Source: Halovivax asiaticus JCM 14624
Lineage (GTDB): Archaea; Halobacteriota; Halobacteria; Halobacteriales; Natrialbaceae
Assembly: GCF_000337515.1 (NCBI RefSeq)
Contig: NZ_AOIQ01000011.1
Span: 1 to 64,000 of the forward strand
Direction: 5' to 3'
DNA length: 64,000 bases
Below, piece by piece: positions 26,931 to 34,625 of this stretch; the stretch's first letter is position 1; every line of letters begins with the position of its first letter. Below the pieces are notes generated by a model that ran no database searches, was not told where the DNA came from, and worked only from the letters and a program-made list of their open reading frames with translations. The translations under genes were made by a program, and so were the position numbers.

Positions 26931-28145
26931 TTAGATCTCCCCGTTGATGATGTCCGCGACGCGCTGTCGGTCGAACAGTTCAGTATCGCTCGTAACCGGC
27001 CCGAACGCATCGGGATAGAGTTGTTTCGCCGCTCGCTCGGTCAAGAACAGGTTGTGAATCGGTCCCTGATGCAGGTAGCCACCGCGGTAGACCCGACCGG
27101 TCTCGACGGCCGTCAGTTCGCTCCCGACCGGATGGTCTTGCATGTACCCCAGGACCACGTCGCGGAACTCCCGCGGTGACTTTCGCTCGTGGCCGCGGAC
27201 GAGGATCGCATCCGGGTCGATCTCCAGGAGGGTCTCGTAGTCGAGCTCGCCGCGGTTCGTCGTGCTCAGTTGATCGATATCGGTCCCGTCGAGCGCGTCT
27301 TTCGCGCCAAGATCTCGCCACTGCTTCTTGCTCGTTCCCCGGTCATCGAGCCTGTAGGGGGAAAACGACGACGGCTCGGCCGTGTGTTCGTAGGTGAGCA
27401 AGACCTCGGGACGGTCCGATTGGGGCGGCAGCGCCGCCCGAAGCCGGCCGATGTACTCGTCGTGGAATCGTTTGAGTGCGCGATACCGATCGCGCTGGCG
27501 AAACATCGTTGCCACCGCCTCAAAGGCTTCGTACAGCGTGTAGTACCGGTAGTCGTGCCAGTCGTCGGATCGGCGGAAGATCAAATTCCCGAAGAAGGGC
27601 CCGATGTTCTCGGTTATCTCGGTTACGTCCGACCGAGACCAGTCGAACCAGTTGACCAGCATCTGCGGGTCGTAGAGGTGGACGTCGTTGTCGAGTTCGT
27701 AGAAGGCTTCTTTCGTCCGCACCTCGGGATAGTTCTCGATCGCCTCGGTCGGCGCGGACACGCCGGGAAGGTCCTCGTAGACGTACGTATAGTACTCGTT
27801 CAGGTTGCCGCCGCCGGTCATCGTTTCGGCCTGCCCGAGCGCGACGCCCATGTCCGCGAAGCCGCCACAGTACGCAGCCCACCGATCGGGGGGCGACTCG
27901 AACGCGACCTCGCCCATCGGTTCCATCGCCACCGAGTAGGCACCGTCGCCGGTCGTCCCGGTCGGGGTCCCGTACTCGTCACTGTCTGCGATGCAACCGG
28001 CGAGTAGCGCCCCGCCGACGGCCGCCCCGCCGAGCGTGACGCATTCCCGCCGCGTGGGCGTCCTGTGGGCCTGCTGTCCCGTCGTTGCGTCCTCTCGCCG
28101 CGTCGGTGCCTCGTACCGTATCGTCTCCGCCGTTTCGTCGCTCAC
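26931..28145 (-). CDS. Iron/siderophore-type ABC substrate-binding lipoprotein 2
   Basis: This 404-residue GTG-start paralogue has a longer N-terminal region before the Tat motif TRRECVTLGG and lipobox Cys 51. The two-lobed class III fold ends with VYRGGYLHQGPIHNLFLTERAAKQLYP and ELFDRQRVADIINGEI. It begins two bases after the stop of paralogue 3 and ends two bases before paralogue 1, so all three are one transcript. Sequence divergence among the copies in the first lobe suggests different ligands. Confidence 0.85.
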   Translation of the reverse strand: MSDETAETIRYEAPTRREDATTGQQAHRTPTRRECVTLGGAAVGGALLAGCIADSDEYGTPTGTTGDGAYSVAMEPMGEVAFESPPDRWAAYCGGFADMGVALGQAETMTGGGNLNEYYTYVYEDLPGVSAPTEAIENYPEVRTKEAFYELDNDVHLYDPQMLVNWFDWSRSDVTEITENIGPFFGNLIFRRSDDWHDYRYYTLYEAFEAVATMFRQRDRYRALKRFHDEYIGRLRAALPPQSDRPEVLLTYEHTAEPSSFSPYRLDDRGTSKKQWRDLGAKDALDGTDIDQLSTTNRGELDYETLLEIDPDAILVRGHERKSPREFRDVVLGYMQDHPVGSELTAVETGRVYRGGYLHQGPIHNLFLTERAAKQLYPDAFGPVTSDTELFDRQRVADIINGEI

Positions 28146-28147
28146 GT

Positions 28148-29392
28148 TCAGATCTCTCCATTGATGATGTCCGCAACCTGCTGACGATTGAACAGCCGTT
28201 CACCGGCCGGAATCTCGGGATACGGATCACCATCCGTGTAACCCGGCCACTCGCCGAACTGGTCGGGGTACAGCTGTTTCGCGGTCATTTCAAGCTGGAA
28301 AAGATTGAGGATCGGACCCTGCCGTCGCGCGCCCTGCGTGTACACGTGGCCGTTCTGAACGGCCGAAAGTTCACTGGCGACCTCGTGACCGTTCAGCGAT
28401 TCCCTGATTTCGCCGATGTCGTGATACCCCGTCATCGGACCCAGAACGAGCAACGCGTCCGGGTCGGCTTCGAGGAGTAGTTCGTGATCGAGGGTAAGGT
28501 TCCGCCCGTCATCGCCGTATCCCGGTCCGGCGGCGGCTCCCAGCGCGTCGGTGACACCCATCGGCCGCGTGTGTGCGGCGTAGTAGCCCGGATGATCCAT
28601 CTTGTAGCCCCACATCGAGTCGTCGGACGTCGAGAACAGGACGAGCGCCGCACTCGGCCGCTCGCTCTGCGGCGGGAGGTTCCCCTCGATGGTCCGAATC
28701 ACGGCGTCGTGGACCGACGCGAGCGCCTCGTACCGTTCGGTCTCTCGAAAAACCCGGGCGATCGAGGCGAAGATTTCCCACAGCGAGTAGTACCGGTAGC
28801 TATCGGCGAACGCCTCCGGCGGCTCTTTCCGGGTACCGCTGAGTGTGTTCCCGAACCACGGACCGACGCTCGTTTCGATCTCCCGGAGGTCTCCGTCGTC
28901 CCAGCCGTCGGCCGTCGCGACTTTCGCCGGGTCCGCGATGTGGACGTCGCTGTCGAGGGCGTACAGTTTCTCCTTCGTCGGCGGCCACGACGAGTACAGG
29001 CCGTCCCAATCGACCGAGACGCCGTCGAGGTGCGACACCAACTTGCGATACAACGACTGGTGGAATTTGGGCGCGTGCATCGCGTTGATCGCATCCCCTC
29101 GCCCCAGCGCCAACAACATGTCAACGTGGTGGCCCAGAATCGTGAACACGTTCTCCGGGACCGCGTCGAACGCGACCTCGCCCATCGGGGCCATCGACAC
29201 CGAGTAGGCGCCGCCTGGGGTCGCCCCAGGCGGGGTCCCGTACTCGTCGCTATCGGCGACACAACCGGCGAGAAGCGCCCCGCCGGCAGCCGCCCCGCCG
29301 TATTTCACGCACTCCCGCCGTGTCGGCGTCGCGTATTCTCGCCGCGCCGGTACCTCGTCCCATGTCGGATTCGTCGTCTCAACCCCATCCAT
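28148..29392 (-). CDS. Iron/siderophore-type ABC substrate-binding lipoprotein 3
   Basis: This 414-residue protein is the promoter-proximal copy of the three. The Tat motif TRRECVKYGG and lipobox Cys 44 are followed by the class III lobes; VFTILGHHVDMLLALGRGDAINAM is the first-lobe signature and VYTQGARRQGPILNLFQLEMTAKQLYP the last-lobe one. ATG 29392 lies 9 bp from a DtxR-type operator and about 27 bp from a TATA box, so the mRNA is probably leaderless and iron-repressed. Its end shares LFNRQQVADIINGEI with paralogue 2. Confidence 0.87.
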   Translation of the reverse strand: MDGVETTNPTWDEVPARREYATPTRRECVKYGGAAAGGALLAGCVADSDEYGTPPGATPGGAYSVSMAPMGEVAFDAVPENVFTILGHHVDMLLALGRGDAINAMHAPKFHQSLYRKLVSHLDGVSVDWDGLYSSWPPTKEKLYALDSDVHIADPAKVATADGWDDGDLREIETSVGPWFGNTLSGTRKEPPEAFADSYRYYSLWEIFASIARVFRETERYEALASVHDAVIRTIEGNLPPQSERPSAALVLFSTSDDSMWGYKMDHPGYYAAHTRPMGVTDALGAAAGPGYGDDGRNLTLDHELLLEADPDALLVLGPMTGYHDIGEIRESLNGHEVASELSAVQNGHVYTQGARRQGPILNLFQLEMTAKQLYPDQFGEWPGYTDGDPYPEIPAGERLFNRQQVADIINGEI

Positions 29393-29400
29393 GTCACTAG

Positions 29401-29416
29401 TTTAGGTCCACCTAAA
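29401..29416. promoter_or_regulatory. DtxR/Idr-type operator, proximal copy (substrate-binding operon)
   Basis: The perfect inverted repeat TTTAGG-TCCA-CCTAAA lies between the TATA box and the start codon at 29392. The TTAGG-N4-CCTAA form matches the core of metal-dependent DtxR-family sites. Binding here would block transcription initiation when iron is plentiful. Confidence 0.75.
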
Positions 29417-29418
29417 AG

Positions 29419-29424
29419 TTATAA
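29419..29424 (-). promoter_or_regulatory. TATA box of the substrate-binding operon
   Basis: TTATAA is centred about 29 bp upstream of ATG 29392. It lies between the two operators, giving a leaderless or near-leaderless mRNA. Confidence 0.6.
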
Positions 29425-29436
29425 CTCCACCGATTT

Positions 29437-29450
29437 TTCGGTGAGCCTAA
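29437..29450. promoter_or_regulatory. DtxR/Idr-type operator, distal copy (substrate-binding operon)
   Basis: TTCGG-TGAG-CCTAA is one mismatch from the TTAGG-N4-CCTAA palindrome and starts 35 bp from the proximal site. It covers the region upstream of the TATA box where TFB binds. Confidence 0.6.
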
Positions 29451-29624
29451 AACACTACCCGCGTTCCCAGTATGTCTCCACGACGCGTCGAACACCGGGC
29501 GAGACCGCAACCCGCGTCACGGAACGGAAAGCGCGCCGAAACGGGCGAAGACGCAACGGAGCGAACCCGGCGCGAAAACCGAAGTTGTGCACGCCGCGGA
29601 CGGACGCGGCTGTCGGCCCGCAGC

Positions 29625-30590
29625 TCATCGATCGGCTCCCGGATCGCCGCACTGTCCCTCCGGTTCGTCGTCGTGGCGCGGCCGGAGAGGCTCGATTCGC
29701 GGACCGCGCGCGGTCTCCTCCACCCGCGCGTCGATCTCGAAGACGTCGGCGAGTAGCGCTTCGGTGACGACCTCTTCTGGCGGCCCACGGGCGTAAATCG
29801 ATCCGTCCTCGAGCGCGACCATGTAGTCCGCGTATCGGGCTGCCTGGTCGATGTCGTGAAGCACGAGCACGACCGTGATGTCGCTCTCGTCGCGAAGGGT
29901 CTGAACGATCTCCATCACCTCGAGTTGATGGTGCAGATCGAGGAAGGTCGTCGGTTCGTCCAGAAGGAGCACGTCCGTCTCCTGAGCGAGTACCATGGCG
30001 ATCCAGACGAGTTGCTTCTGCCCGCCGCTGAGACTGCCGACCGGCCGTTCCCGGAGGGGCTCGACGCCGGCCAGCGAGATGGCGCGGTCGACGGCGCGGC
30101 GGTCTTCGTCGGTCAGCGCGTCGAAGAAGCCGCGATGTGGGTACCGCCCGTGTTCGACCAACTCCTCGACGGAGATGCTCGTAGGGGACACGTTCTCCTG
30201 TGAGAGCAAACCGAGTTTGCGAGCGAGGGCCTTCGTGTCCAGCTCGTGGACCTCCTCGCCGTCGATCAGGACGGACCCGTCGTCGAGGGCGAGTTGCGTG
30301 GCGAGCCCCTTGAGCAACGTGCTCTTGCCGCTGCCGTTCGGGCCGACGAGCGCCGTTACTTCACCTGGGGCGACGGCAACGGACTCGTCACCGATGACCG
30401 GCTCGTCGGTCGACGGATAGCCGATGACGAGATTCTCTCCGGCGAACTCGCTGGCGCCGCGTTTCGAAGCCGAAGCGGGTTCGTCGGTCAGGTCGTCGCC
30501 CGACCGGTCCGAATCGTCGTCGGGCCGATCCGTCTCTCGCTCGAGAGCCGACTCGCCGCCGTCCGTTCTGGGGGGCCGATCGTCAGGCAT
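29625..30590 (-). CDS. Iron-type ABC transporter ATPase (FecE/BtuD family)
   Basis: This 321-residue protein has a roughly 50-residue acidic, disordered N-terminus followed by a complete ABC ATPase: Walker A GPNGSGKST (about residues 83 to 91), a Q-loop LLSQENVSP, signature LSGGQKQLVWIAMVLAQ, Walker B VLLLDEPTTFLDL and the switch His in VLVLHDIDQAARY. It powers uptake through the FecCD permease. Its start ATG overlaps the permease stop by one base (TGATG), so the two are co-translated. It is the last gene of the four-gene unit that begins near 33196. Confidence 0.92.
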   Translation of the reverse strand: MPDDRPPRTDGGESALERETDRPDDDSDRSGDDLTDEPASASKRGASEFAGENLVIGYPSTDEPVIGDESVAVAPGEVTALVGPNGSGKSTLLKGLATQLALDDGSVLIDGEEVHELDTKALARKLGLLSQENVSPTSISVEELVEHGRYPHRGFFDALTDEDRRAVDRAISLAGVEPLRERPVGSLSGGQKQLVWIAMVLAQETDVLLLDEPTTFLDLHHQLEVMEIVQTLRDESDITVVLVLHDIDQAARYADYMVALEDGSIYARGPPEEVVTEALLADVFEIDARVEETARGPRIEPLRPRHDDEPEGQCGDPGADR

Positions 30591-31750
30591 CAGATCTCAC
30601 CCATTCGGTCCTGGGTGCGCATCAGGTAGAGGAAGTACGGTCCGCCGATGAGTCCCGTGACGATTCCGACCGGAATCTGGACCGGGCTGAGCGCGAGGCG
30701 GGCGCCGACGTCGGCGGCGACCATCAGCGCCGGCCCGACGAACAGACAGCCGATGACGAGCTTTCTGTAGTCGCTGCCGACGATGTTTCGGACCATGTGG
30801 GGCACGATCAGACCGACGAACCCGACGATTCCCGCCGCGGCGATGCTCGCCGCGGCGGCGAGAACGGCCACGCCCGAGAGCGCGAATCGGACCTTCTCGA
30901 CGTTCATTCCGAGCGAACTGGCCGTGCTCTCCCCGAGCAACAACACGTTCAACTGCCGGGAACTGACGAGCGCGAGCCCCATCGAGAGAACGGTCCACGG
31001 GAGGATCATCCGCACCTCTTTCCAGTCTGTCCCGGTCAGGGACCCCGTGGTCCACGAGATCGCGGACTGGACGATGCCGATGTCCTCCGCGAAGAAGAAC
31101 ATCGCCGTCTGGAGGCTACCGAAAACGGTGCTGACGATGACGCCGGCGAGGACCAGTCGGACGGGCGAGGTGCCGTTCTTCCAGGCGATGGCGTAGACGA
31201 CGAGAAACGCGGCCGCTCCGCCGAGCGCGGCGAGTACCGGCAACAACTGGGACGTGTTGAAGACGAACGTCCCGACGAGAAACGGAACGACGATCGTCAC
31301 GCTCGGGAGGACGACGAGCGTCAGCAGGATCATCAGCCCCGCGCCCGAAGAGACACCGAGGATGAACGGGCTGGCGAGTTCGTTGCGGGTGACCGCCTGG
31401 AAGATCGCCCCCGAGACGGCGAGATTCATTCCGACGAGGATGCCGACGAAGACGCGCGGGAGTCGCATGTGCCAGACGATGAGGCTGTCGTGTCCCATCT
31501 CGGGCAGTTCGGCACCGAACAGGAACGCCTCCCAGACGTACCAGTTGAAGATAACATCCGGGTTGAAGACGGCTCGCCACGTCTGGGCCAGCGTCATCGA
31601 GTACGAGCCGAAACTCGCCTGGAGGAGTCCGCCCACGAGGACGACGGCGAGGCTCCCGAGACAGAGCGTGAACAGCGATCCACCGACCCAGCCGAGCCAT
31701 CGTTCTCGGCGGGTGAGAACGTCCGCGCCGGTAGCTTGCGAACCGGCCAT
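30590..31750 (-). CDS. FecCD-family ABC permease
   Basis: This 386-residue protein has nine to ten membrane helices. WHMRLPRVFVGILVGMNLAVSGAIFQAVTRNELASPFILGVSSGAGL is the hallmark region of iron, siderophore and B12 permeases, and IAAAGIVGFVGLIVPHMVRNIVGSDYRKL is the ATPase-coupling loop. It would carry ferric chelates (or possibly a corrinoid) from the external binding proteins into the cell. It starts two bases after the oxidoreductase gene and overlaps the ATPase start, so the three are one operon. The nearby DtxR-type operators favour iron as substrate. Confidence 0.92.
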   Translation of the reverse strand: MAGSQATGADVLTRRERWLGWVGGSLFTLCLGSLAVVLVGGLLQASFGSYSMTLAQTWRAVFNPDVIFNWYVWEAFLFGAELPEMGHDSLIVWHMRLPRVFVGILVGMNLAVSGAIFQAVTRNELASPFILGVSSGAGLMILLTLVVLPSVTIVVPFLVGTFVFNTSQLLPVLAALGGAAAFLVVYAIAWKNGTSPVRLVLAGVIVSTVFGSLQTAMFFFAEDIGIVQSAISWTTGSLTGTDWKEVRMILPWTVLSMGLALVSSRQLNVLLLGESTASSLGMNVEKVRFALSGVAVLAAAASIAAAGIVGFVGLIVPHMVRNIVGSDYRKLVIGCLFVGPALMVAADVGARLALSPVQIPVGIVTGLIGGPYFLYLMRTQDRMGEI

Positions 31751-31752
31751 GG

Positions 31753-32736
31753 TCAGTTGTCCACCGCCGTCGTCCGTCGGTCGGTCTCGATTTTTCTAGC
31801 CGTTTCGAGAATCAGGTCGTCGTCGATGTGGTCGAGCAGCCGTCTATGACCGCGTTCGACCCGGCGATCGATCTCTTCGGTGGGAACATACGTTGCCAGT
31901 CGACGATCGATCTCTCGCTCCCGAATCTCCGCGAGTTGTTCCTCAGAAAGCTCGTGCTCGTCAGGTACTCGGTCGTGGAAAAGCTCGCGCCAGCGATCTC
32001 GATCGCGCCACTCGTCGTCGAGTTCCGTCTCTCGGCGCACCCAGTCGTAGTGGTTCGCCAGGGCCTCGGGGTACCCCCGTTCCCGCCTTCCGTCCTCGAT
32101 GAGCGTGATGCCGACCCGCGCGCCGCGACCGGCAGCCATACTCGTCTGATAGCCTGTTTCGCCGTACGGTGCGGCGATATAGAGCCCATCAACCGGTGTC
32201 GTGCCGTCGCACTCAGCGTACTGTTTGTCGAAATGTTCGTGTTCCTCGCCATCGTGGTCGTGGACCTCGAACATCGCCGCCTCGTCGTCGAGGCCGCGCA
32301 TGTACTCGCCGTCGTACCGCGTGGCCGCGACGACCCGCCGAGCGGTCACCTGCGGCCCTTCCTGCGGCGTCACGACGAAGCCACCGCCGTCGGTGGGTTC
32401 GACCGCCTCGTCGCCATCTGCGGGGTCAGCCGACTCGACGGGTTGGGTGCGCTCCACCGACTCGACGAGGTCCGTGACGATATTGCAGCCCGCCTCCTCG
32501 GCGTGGTCGTGCATCAACTCGTACAGGGTCTCGATGTCGATACCGCCGGGGAACCCCAAGTAGTTCTCCAGGTGCGCGCACCGCTGGATCGAGGAGCGCC
32601 CCCGGTCGAAGATGACGGTATCGAGACCGTCCCGAGCGGTGAAGATGCCCGCCGAACAACCGGCCGGGCCGCCGCCGACGATGACGACGTCGTGGTCGTA
32701 CTCTGTACTGTCTCGTGGTGTGGTCGTTGTGTTCAT
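31753..32736 (-). CDS. FAD-dependent oxidoreductase, thioredoxin-reductase fold
   Basis: This 327-residue protein begins at MNTTTTPRDS. The dinucleotide-binding VVIVGGGPAGCSAGIFTARDG and an SSIQRCAHLENYLGFPGG segment resemble thioredoxin reductases, but the redox CxxC of that family is absent, and the second half is charged and helical (WRDRDRWRELFHDRVPDEHEL). Placed between the binding-protein relic and the permease, it may reduce ferric chelates after uptake; this is inference. ATG 32736 overlaps the stop of the upstream pseudogene in an ATGA, so its translation was evolved to be coupled. Confidence 0.78.
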   Translation of the reverse strand: MNTTTTPRDSTEYDHDVVIVGGGPAGCSAGIFTARDGLDTVIFDRGRSSIQRCAHLENYLGFPGGIDIETLYELMHDHAEEAGCNIVTDLVESVERTQPVESADPADGDEAVEPTDGGGFVVTPQEGPQVTARRVVAATRYDGEYMRGLDDEAAMFEVHDHDGEEHEHFDKQYAECDGTTPVDGLYIAAPYGETGYQTSMAAGRGARVGITLIEDGRRERGYPEALANHYDWVRRETELDDEWRDRDRWRELFHDRVPDEHELSEEQLAEIREREIDRRLATYVPTEEIDRRVERGHRRLLDHIDDDLILETARKIETDRRTTAVDN

Positions 32737-33196
32737 TGGTTGCCGTCTCCGTTCACGATGGCTGCGAGCCGCTGTCGGTCGAACACCTGTTCGTCTCCGA
32801 ACTCGTCCGGGTAGCACCCTTGAGCGGCTTGCTCGAGTTGAAAGAGGTGGATAATCGGCCCCCGATAGGGCTACCGCCGTAGCTGACGCAGTCGTTCTGC
32901 ACCGCCTGGAGGCCGTCGGCCTGTCCGAGTGCAACCCCCATGTCGGCGTACTCGCCCGTGTACTGAACCAGCGTTTCGGGGACACGGTCGAGCTCGACGG
33001 TTCCGACGGGTTCCATCGAGAGCGAGTACGCCGAGTCCGGTGTGGTCGTCCCGTTCTCGGTTCCGGTCGGGGTTGAGGCGGTCCCTGGCACGCCGTCTCC
33101 CGTACAGCCAGCGATCAGTCCACCGCCGACCGCTGCACCGCTGTACTTTAGGTACTCTCTGTGCGTCGATGCCGCGTGGCCCGTTGAACCCCCCAT
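32733..33196 (-). pseudogene. Fourth iron-type substrate-binding lipoprotein, internally deleted and frameshifted
   Basis: The N-terminal 90 or so residues match the three paralogues: THREYLKYSGAAVGGGLIAGC signal and lipobox, SMEPVGTVELDRVPE, YADMGVALGQAD. The text then jumps to AVQNDCVSYGGSP, which aligns with the last-lobe AVEDDALYVGGTP of the relatives, so roughly 250 residues are missing. A one-base loss near 32868 then shifts the frame; the other frame continues YRGPIIHLFQLEQAA, YPDEFG and VFDRQRLAAIVNGDGNQ to a TGA at 32733 that overlaps the next ATG. The promoter with two operators is still present. A signal-peptide-bearing fragment may still be made. Confidence 0.85.
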
Positions 33197-33200
33197 GAAT

Positions 33201-33216
33201 TTTAGGGTAGCCTAAA
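33201..33216. promoter_or_regulatory. DtxR/Idr-type operator, proximal copy (permease operon)
   Basis: TTTAGG-GTAG-CCTAAA is a perfect inverted repeat whose core matches the operator at 29401. It starts five bases from the pseudogene ATG at 33196, so repressor would cover the transcription start of the permease operon. Confidence 0.75.
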
Positions 33217-33237
33217 TAGTGAAAACGGTTTCGGTTT

Positions 33238-33251
33238 TTTGGCTGGCCTAA
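33238..33251. promoter_or_regulatory. DtxR/Idr-type operator, distal copy (permease operon)
   Basis: TTTGG-CTGG-CCTAA, one mismatch from the perfect palindrome, starts 36 bp from the proximal copy. The pair has the same spacing as at the other promoter (35 bp), so both units are probably controlled identically. Confidence 0.6.
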
Positions 33252-33287
33252 AATTGACGCGTCGAGCGCGCTACCGGTTTCAGATCG

Positions 33288-33447
33288 TCAGCGCGGCACG
33301 CCACAGCGCGGACACATCGGCGGCCCGTCAGCCGATAGATCGAGCCCGCAGTGGGCACACCCGTCTTCAGCGTCGGGTCTCGTAATCTCCGTCGGCGGTG
33401 CAGTTAGCCAGGCGATCCGGCCCCGGTGGCTGGGTGGGTGCGGTCAT
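33288..33447 (-). pseudogene. Small zinc-ribbon protein, apparently frameshifted
   Basis: In one minus-strand frame the DNA reads RIAWLTAPPTEITRPDAEDG, CAHCGLDLSADGPP and CPRCGVPR then TGA at 33288, a clear two-CxxC zinc ribbon with no start codon. An ATG at 33447 lies in another frame (MTAPTQPPG). A one-base shift in the GC run near 33417 to 33423 would join them into a protein of about 52 residues. Either a recent frameshift or a sequencing error explains this. The role is unknown. Confidence 0.5.
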
Positions 33448-33722
33448 CGGCGTAATCGATGTGCGACGACGTCCCACGACCAGCCGTTTCAGTGCAGTGG
33501 TTTATGTCACATGACAGAAAGCACACCCTTGGTGTGGGCGGCGGCGGGAGACACACGTCGTCTCGAACCGACGATCGAACACCGACCACTCTCACGACGA
33601 TCAGACACTCGGCACCCTGTAGTAGTCACTCTATTCCGACCGTCACCGATCCCGAAACGATCGGTTTCTCGCTGGTACGGGTGTCATATCAATAGCCGTG
33701 ATCGATGCCGACTGGGCTACAC

Positions 33723-34583
33723 ATGCAACGGAGCGGACTTGCACTCGGCGGACTCGCAGCAGTCGCAGGCATCATCATCGGCGCCGTCGTCCTCTCGTCG
33801 GTGTTCGGCATTGGCTTCGGGGGCGATCTCCTCGCCGACGACGATCCGGGAGACGACAGCGCTCCGACGGACGTCGACGCCAGCGACCCGGGTGACGGCC
33901 CATCGTCGAACGAATCGGACAGCGCGACCAACGAATCCGACGGCACCCCAGCGATCTCCGAACCCGCGGCGAACATCCCCGTCCCCGAAGAGGGAGATCC
34001 CTACTTCGAGGCTCGCGATCCCGACGGGGAGTGGGTGAGCTACGTCAACCCGCGCGACGAGTACCGCGAGCCCTACCTGGGCGCCGGCTCCGGGAAGCTC
34101 TGTATGACGCTGCTCAACGCGGACGGCGAACCGATCGTCGGGGAGTCGGTGCCGAACACGACCGTCACGGTCCCGACCGGCGAGAGCCTCTCCTGGCACT
34201 CCCTGGCCGATCCGTTCGCGGTCGAATTCCCGGTCAGTGACGAGCGCCAGCCACTCGACGCCGATCAGTTCGGGACGTCGTCGTCACTCGCACAGGGCGA
34301 CGGGGTCATGGACAGCCACTGCATCGAATTCCACGGCCTCCCCGAGGACGGCACGATCTCCTACGGCGAGGCGGAAGTGACGGGAGACTACGCGGACGCC
34401 ATCGATGTCGTCGGCTACATCCAGCAGGCCAACGACAACTGGGACACCGACGTCGATCCGATCGAGGACGCCGTCTCCTACGAGGAGGCCGGTGGTGCCT
34501 GGACGTACGAACCCGGTGGCTCCCACGGACAGGCCGTCATCGTCCTCCAGCTCTCGCCCGACGGCGCCGAGGCGAGCGGGTAG
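33723..34583 (+). CDS. Secreted or membrane-anchored protein of unknown function
   Basis: This 286-residue protein has a single N-terminal helix (GLALGGLAAVAGIIIGAVVLSS) followed by an Asp/Ser/Asn-rich linker to about residue 85. A compact domain of about 190 residues then holds YVNPRDEYREPYLGAGSGKLCMTLLNADG and SLSWHSLADPFAVEFPVSDERQPLDADQFG. Two cysteines (in KLCM and SHCIEF) may pair. I do not recognise the family; the ordered domain is probably extracellular. ATG 33723 gives a proper signal start; an ATG 18 bp upstream is possible. A P-type ATPase starts 42 bp downstream and may be co-transcribed. Confidence 0.72.
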   Translation: MQRSGLALGGLAAVAGIIIGAVVLSSVFGIGFGGDLLADDDPGDDSAPTDVDASDPGDGPSSNESDSATNESDGTPAISEPAANIPVPEEGDPYFEARDPDGEWVSYVNPRDEYREPYLGAGSGKLCMTLLNADGEPIVGESVPNTTVTVPTGESLSWHSLADPFAVEFPVSDERQPLDADQFGTSSSLAQGDGVMDSHCIEFHGLPEDGTISYGEAEVTGDYADAIDVVGYIQQANDNWDTDVDPIEDAVSYEEAGGAWTYEPGGSHGQAVIVLQLSPDGAEASG

Positions 34584-34625
34584 CCCGATCGCCAGCGTTA
34601 TTGACGCAAGTACCCAACCGCCGCC

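Noticed and set aside
25696-31750. Assigning the ABC transporter to cobalamin uptake (BtuCDF)
   Set aside because: The folds would allow it, but the DtxR-type operators and the distance from the corrinoid operons favour iron. The cobalt-type element is absent here.
33505-33516. TGTCA-N2-TGACA inverted repeat
   Set aside because: It is short and not repeated elsewhere; no promoter or gene start is close enough to give it meaning.
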